Assembly (NCBI RefSeq): GCF_020144665.1
Contig: NZ_JAAHBQ010000002.1
Span: forward strand, 1 to 64,000
Direction of reading: 5' to 3'
Source of the DNA: Oscillatoria salina IIICB1
GTDB lineage: Bacteria > Cyanobacteriota > Cyanobacteriia > Cyanobacteriales > SIO1D9
DNA length: 64,000 nucleotides
Shown: positions 22,001-28,000 of the stretch, in pieces
Position numbering within the stretch: position 1 is the stretch's first letter
How the letters are laid out: every line of letters begins with the position of its first letter
Notes under the pieces: model-generated
Seen by the model: only the letters and a program-made list of their open reading frames with translations
Databases searched by the model: none
Told to the model about the DNA's origin: nothing
Translations under genes and position numbers: made by a program

Positions 22001-25000
22001 AGTCCCATAAAGAATGTAATAATTCCAGTAGCCACCTGCGGTTTGGTTAAAGAAAAGTTCTTGTCCTTCTGTACCAGAGAAGCGATAAAGATGAGTTTCA
22101 CGCTGAGATAAACCAAAGTCACCAGAAATAGGTGTATCGAAACTAATAGGTGTTGTGGAAGTCCAGTCTAGAAGACGGAAACTGTAAGTACCGATATCGT
22201 CCCATCTCCCATCAATTACTAAGCGATAAGTACCTGTTTCTGAAAGCATTACTGGTTCTTCATCGCTATTGACGTTAGTGGAGATAACTGTTTTTCCACT
22301 GGGGCTAAAAAGTTGAGCAGTTATCCCTCCCGTCCCTGTTAAACTATCAAAGAACAAACGTTGATTATTGTTACCAGTGAAGGTATAAATATGTTGTTCT
22401 CCAAGTTCTAATAGTTCGCCAGTAACCGTATTATTTACCGTCATTGGAGTAGTTATCTCATCCGGTGTAACTACCCGCAAACGGTAGTTATCGTTGCTAT
22501 AGCCATAACCAGAAACTACTAAAGTATATTCGCCATCACTGGGTAATATATCTATTTCATAGTCAGAAGAGAAATTGCTGTCAAATAACTTTTTCCCGTC
22601 GGGTGCATAGAGTGAGTAATAGTAGTCTCCTTCACTATGGTCAAAATAAAGGCGCTGTCCTGCATTAGCTGTAAACTTATAAAGTTGTGACTCGCGCTTA
22701 CTCGTACCAAAGTCACCAGAAATTTCGCTATCGAGTATTAAAGGTGTAGCATTGTTATCGTCAAGAATTTGGAAGCTAGCAGTCTTAGTTGAAGTGCTAT
22801 TAGATTGAAGAATTAGGTAGTAAGTACCGTTACCAGGAAGAGTTTGTAAGTCGATATTACTCCTCAAGTCACTTATATAAGCAATCTGCCGACCGTTAGC
22901 ATTAAGTAATCTCGCTGTAATCGAGGGATTACTTTCATTCAAACCATCAAAGTGGATTTTTTGACCGACAGTACCCGTAAACTGATAAGCTTTGGTTTCC
23001 TTAGCTACTAAAGGAACATTAGTGATGGTATTAAGATTTAAGTTGGAAGCATTAGTTAGCTCTACCAGTTTGAAGCTATAGTTACCTGTATTTGAGCCAG
23101 TACCATTAACTTCTAGGGTATAAGTACCAGTTTGTGCGAGGAAAAATGCTCCATCGTCATAACTGGCATATTTACCATTAAAGACATTACTACCATCAGG
23201 AGCAGATAGTTTCACAACAATATTACTACCCTGCTGTCCGTCGAAGTAAACCAAAGTTCCAGCATCCGCCGTAAAAGTATAGTTATCTACTTCCCCAGCC
23301 ACGGCAATATTACCACTATGAAGGGTTTCTACTCCATTATTTCCAATGGGTGCAGTTGAGGTATCGATAACCTGGAACTCATAATTAAGTTGGGTTTCGC
23401 TCAAATTTCGCACTGCGAGGGTATAGCTACCGTTACTAGGTAAGACGACAGCAAGATTACTATCAAACGAATCAGAATCAATTACTGTAGTACCATTTAG
23501 CAGAGGTACTTGAGAGTAGATAGTCCACTCAGCCCCAGCTACCGCAGTTAAATTCTCGAAACTAAGCTGCTGTCCTGCTGTACCATTAAACTGATAAAGG
23601 GCTGTTTCCTGAGCGGATATACTACCACTTGTGGGGCTACTGAGACTCAAAGGTGCAGCAGCTGTAAGTAATTTGAAGTTGTAGCTACCCGTAGCCTCAT
23701 TTTTACCATCAATATTCAACTCGTAGGTACTGTCGCTGGTGAGGATAATGGGGATGCTATCGTCAGCAGTTGTTCCACTCCAAACTATATTCCCGCTAGG
23801 ATTGCGTAAGATAGCTGTGAGGTTACTATCTCCGGCTATAGCATTAAAATAAAGCTGCTGACCAGCGTTACCTGTAAAGGTATAGTTATGCTGTTCCCCT
23901 AGTGTGGTAATCTCAGCGCTAACTAAAGTGTTCGGGTTGAGGGAAGAGGTGGTATCGGTAGAGGGAATTACCTGTAAAGTGTAATCGAAGCGATCGCTGG
24001 TGCTACCATCACCGCGTAAAATTAGGTAGTAAACGCCATCACTGGAGAAAACATACTCAAAATCTTGGTCAAGCTGTCGGTTAATTAATTCTTCATTACC
24101 AGGAGAGTATAATAACCAGTTGGGGTTATAACTACTAGCTTGTCCTTGAAAATAAAGCCGTTCTCCAGAATTGGCATTGAGACGATATACTTTTATTTCC
24201 GAACCTGGTTCGATGATACCACTGGTAGGAGTTTCTAAATCTAGAATCGGTGCGGCAGTTAAATCGGTAAGACGGAAACTATAGTTGGCAGTGGCTTCTC
24301 GTGTACCATCGATAATTAGTTGATAAGTTCCCGATTCTGGTAAGATAACTGGGTCTCGATAGGAATCTGCATACATTGAGGTATTGAAAACCGAATTCCC
24401 ACTGGGGTCTAGTAAAGTGGCATTAAGGTTGGAAGTATCAATTAAGGTATCGAGGAAGAGGTGCTGTCCTTGAGTTCCTGTGAAAGTATAAACATCTTGT
24501 TCGCCTTTTTCGCTAATTGCACCTGTAACTGTAGTGTCTAAGTTTAAGGGTGCGGTTACGGTATCGGGAGTAATTACGGTGAAATTATAGTTAACTGCAC
24601 TGCTACTATTATCTCCCTGAATTAGTAGGGTATAAGTATCGCTATCATCAAGAACAATTTCCAGGTCGCGATTAAAGTAAGCTGTAGTTAGTTGGTTATT
24701 ACCTGAATCATAAAGCGTCCAGTTCGTATAACTCGTACCGCCTACGCTATCAAAATAGAGGTGCTGTCCTGCTGTACCATTAAACTGATAGGCATGGGTT
24801 GCTTGACCTGGTTCAATCGTACCGCTAATGTTGGTATCGAGGTCGATTTCCGTGGCTAAATCTGGGTCTAAAAGACTGAAGCTGTAACTGCCTGTATATT
24901 CGGAAACAGCGTCAATAATAACAGTATAAGTTCCTGCTTCTTTGAGTGTCAGGGGTTCTGGGTCGCTAGAGCTGAAGATATAGCCAAGAATCTCTTCACC

Positions 25001-28000
25001 ACTGGGACTAATAATTGAAGCTGTATGTGAGTAGGAATTAGTAGAGTTACGGAAGTAACGGTCGAAATAAAGGCGCTGTCCGGGTGTTCCTGTAAAAGTA
25101 TAAAGGTCTTCTTCCCCTTTTTCGGCAATTGCATCTGTGACGACTACAGGGGCTAGATGAGAACCAATACTTATCTCATTCTCGACCTCATCTGGGGTAA
25201 TTATCTCAAAAGCGTATTCAACATTACTCGTGAAGCTAGATTTTCCTCTTAACGAGAGCAAATATTCCCCGTCTTCAGGTAAATATAGCTCCATATCGCT
25301 GTAATTACTGCTGGAAACTACTTGATTGTCGGGACCATAAAGTACCCAGTCTAAACTACCACTATTGCTGATTTGGTCGATGAATAGCTTTTGTCCCACA
25401 CTTGCTGTAAAGCGGTAAATATCGTCTTCGGAACCGGGAGCAAGTTGACCTTCAATTAAGCTATCTAACTCGGCTACGGGGACTTGAGCGATATCGATAA
25501 CGCTAAAGCCGTAATTACCTGTGGTATCGTCGGAGGTAGAAACGACAACCCGATAGTTTCCGTTTTCCGGTAGCGTTAGCAGTTTGTTGTTATAGTAGCT
25601 TAAATCTGTATTAACTAACTGCTCCCCACTGGGACTAAAAACTTGAAAATCCCAATCATATGTACTCCCACTAAATCTTAAGGGGTCGAAGTAAATACGC
25701 TGTCCTCGACTTCCGCTAAAGCTGAATTCGTCTTGTTCTCCTGGTAAGCTAATTTGACCGAGTACGGTATCTCCTAAGACGACTACTGCTGGTGGTGTCC
25801 ATTCGACATTACCTGTTTGGGAGTTAACTGTTAGTCCATCTGGTCCTTTGATAATACTGTAATTTAAGTTATCTTGGTCGGGGTCAATGGCATCTGCATC
25901 GTAATTGTAAGGCTGATTAATCCACGCATCCACTACCGGGGTAGAAGTAAAATTAGGTGGTCGATTTGGTGTATCTCCTAATACAGCTAAGGTAAAGTTT
26001 TGCTGCGTCTTACCACCTTTACTATCGCTAACTTCAATAACCAAAGAATGATTAGCTACATCTGCAAGATTGGTTTGCCAATTAATTAAACCTGTAGCTG
26101 GGTCAATTGTCATCCCTAAAGGTGCTACTAATAAAGAGTAGCTTAGTTCGTCATCGTTGGCATCGGTTGCGATTACCTGATAGCTGTAAGGTTGTCCACC
26201 TAAAATTTCTTTGTTTGGTTTAGACTCAATAATTGGCGCGACATTAAGTTGAGAGAGAACTACTAATTCATAGGTAAATTGAATGTTTTCGGGATTAAAG
26301 AAGTGAATTAGTTGAGATGCGGTTGATTGGGAGGGTGCTAAAGTACCTTCAGTTACTAAGTTACTAAAATCGTAGTATGGTAGTCCTTCTGGAGTCGTAC
26401 CATCGGCTTTCAAGACTTGAATACTAGGGTCGCTGATTTGAGTTACCGCTACGAGTAAGGGAGAGTTAAACCAGTAAGTACCAGCATTATTTAATCCTAG
26501 TTCGACGCTGAGAATCTGGGTTTGGGGGTTAAATGAAGTTTGTCCGTATTCGCTTAGAATACTAGGAGAAACGTCGCTGAGTAAGTTAAAGTCGATAATT
26601 TGGCGATCGCTGGCTGTTTCGATTGTTGGGGTGACGGTGGGTACAATCGTGCTGTCACTGGGTTGGAGTTCGATATTGGTAATGCGTACTGAGGTGGTGG
26701 TATCGCTGTCGTCGTTAATTAAGCGCAGAATTAAGGTGGCTGGGGTTTGGGGTTCTAAATAAGAGAGGTTGACGGTGACGGTGGTATTGTCTAGGGTTAC
26801 ACCGTCAGCTAGTTTGGGGGCTTGACTTTCGGTAAAGTTGATAAAAGCGTTTTTTGTTTCTCCAATGGTATGTACTAGAGAATTGCCCTCAGAGTCTACT
26901 AAAGCGGCTTCAAAGGCATCGTTAATGAAGTTTAGGTCTGAAGTGTCAAAATTGAGGTCGGCGAAGCTAAAGCTTAATTGAGATGGGTTGGCGGGAATCT
27001 CTAATGTTTGTTGGTAGGTGGTCTGGAAATTGCTATCTTCGCTTAAGATGATTTCGTTGTTAATTAATTGGTCGTCATCGATAATTGTCCCTATACCAAA
27101 ACTATCTTCAATAACTGCATTACTAGGATTTGTAAGCTGAAGTGTAAGGGTTTCATCTAATTCGTCTTCGATGTCACCAATAATCTCAACTGCAATGATT
27201 TTCGTAGTTTCTCCAGGTTCAAATGTTAGCGTCCCATTGACTGCTTGATAATCTGATCCTGCTATTGCTGTATCGTCAATGGTAGTGAAATCTACGGTTA
27301 CATTTTCATTACTAGCAAGAGAAAGATTAACTGTAAATTGTAGTTGATTTGGTTCCCCATCTCCTTCAATGGTACTGAGAGCGCTTACACTTATTCTTGG
27401 TAATTCATCATCATCATCGATAATTGTTCCTAAACCCAGATTATCTTCAATAACTGCATTAGTGGAATTACTAAGTTGAAGTGTAAGGGTTTCATCTAAT
27501 TCGTCTTCGGTGTCACCAAGAATTTCAACTGTAATGGTTTTACTGGTTTCTCCCGGTACAAATGTTAGCGTCCCATTAATTGCTTGATAATCTGATCCTG
27601 CTATTGCTGTATCGTCAATGGTAGTGAAATCTACGGTTACATTTTCATTACTAGCAAGAGAAAGATTAACTGTAAATTGTAGTTGATTTGGTTCCCCATC
27701 TCCTTCAATGGTACTGATGTCATTTATACTTAGACTTGGTAATTCATCATCATCGATAATTGTTCCTAAACCCTGGTTATCTTCAATAACTGCATTAAGA
27801 GAATTACTTAAATTAATCTGAAAACTTTCAGTTGATTCTGCAACTAAATCATCAAGAATAGAAACCGTAATATTTTGCGTGGTTTCACCAGGATTAAAGG
27901 TAATTGTTCCACTGGTAGTTAGATAATCTTCACCTGCTCTTGCCGTATCATCAACAGTGGTAAAATCTACAGTAACAGTTTCATTACTAGGAGAATCTAA

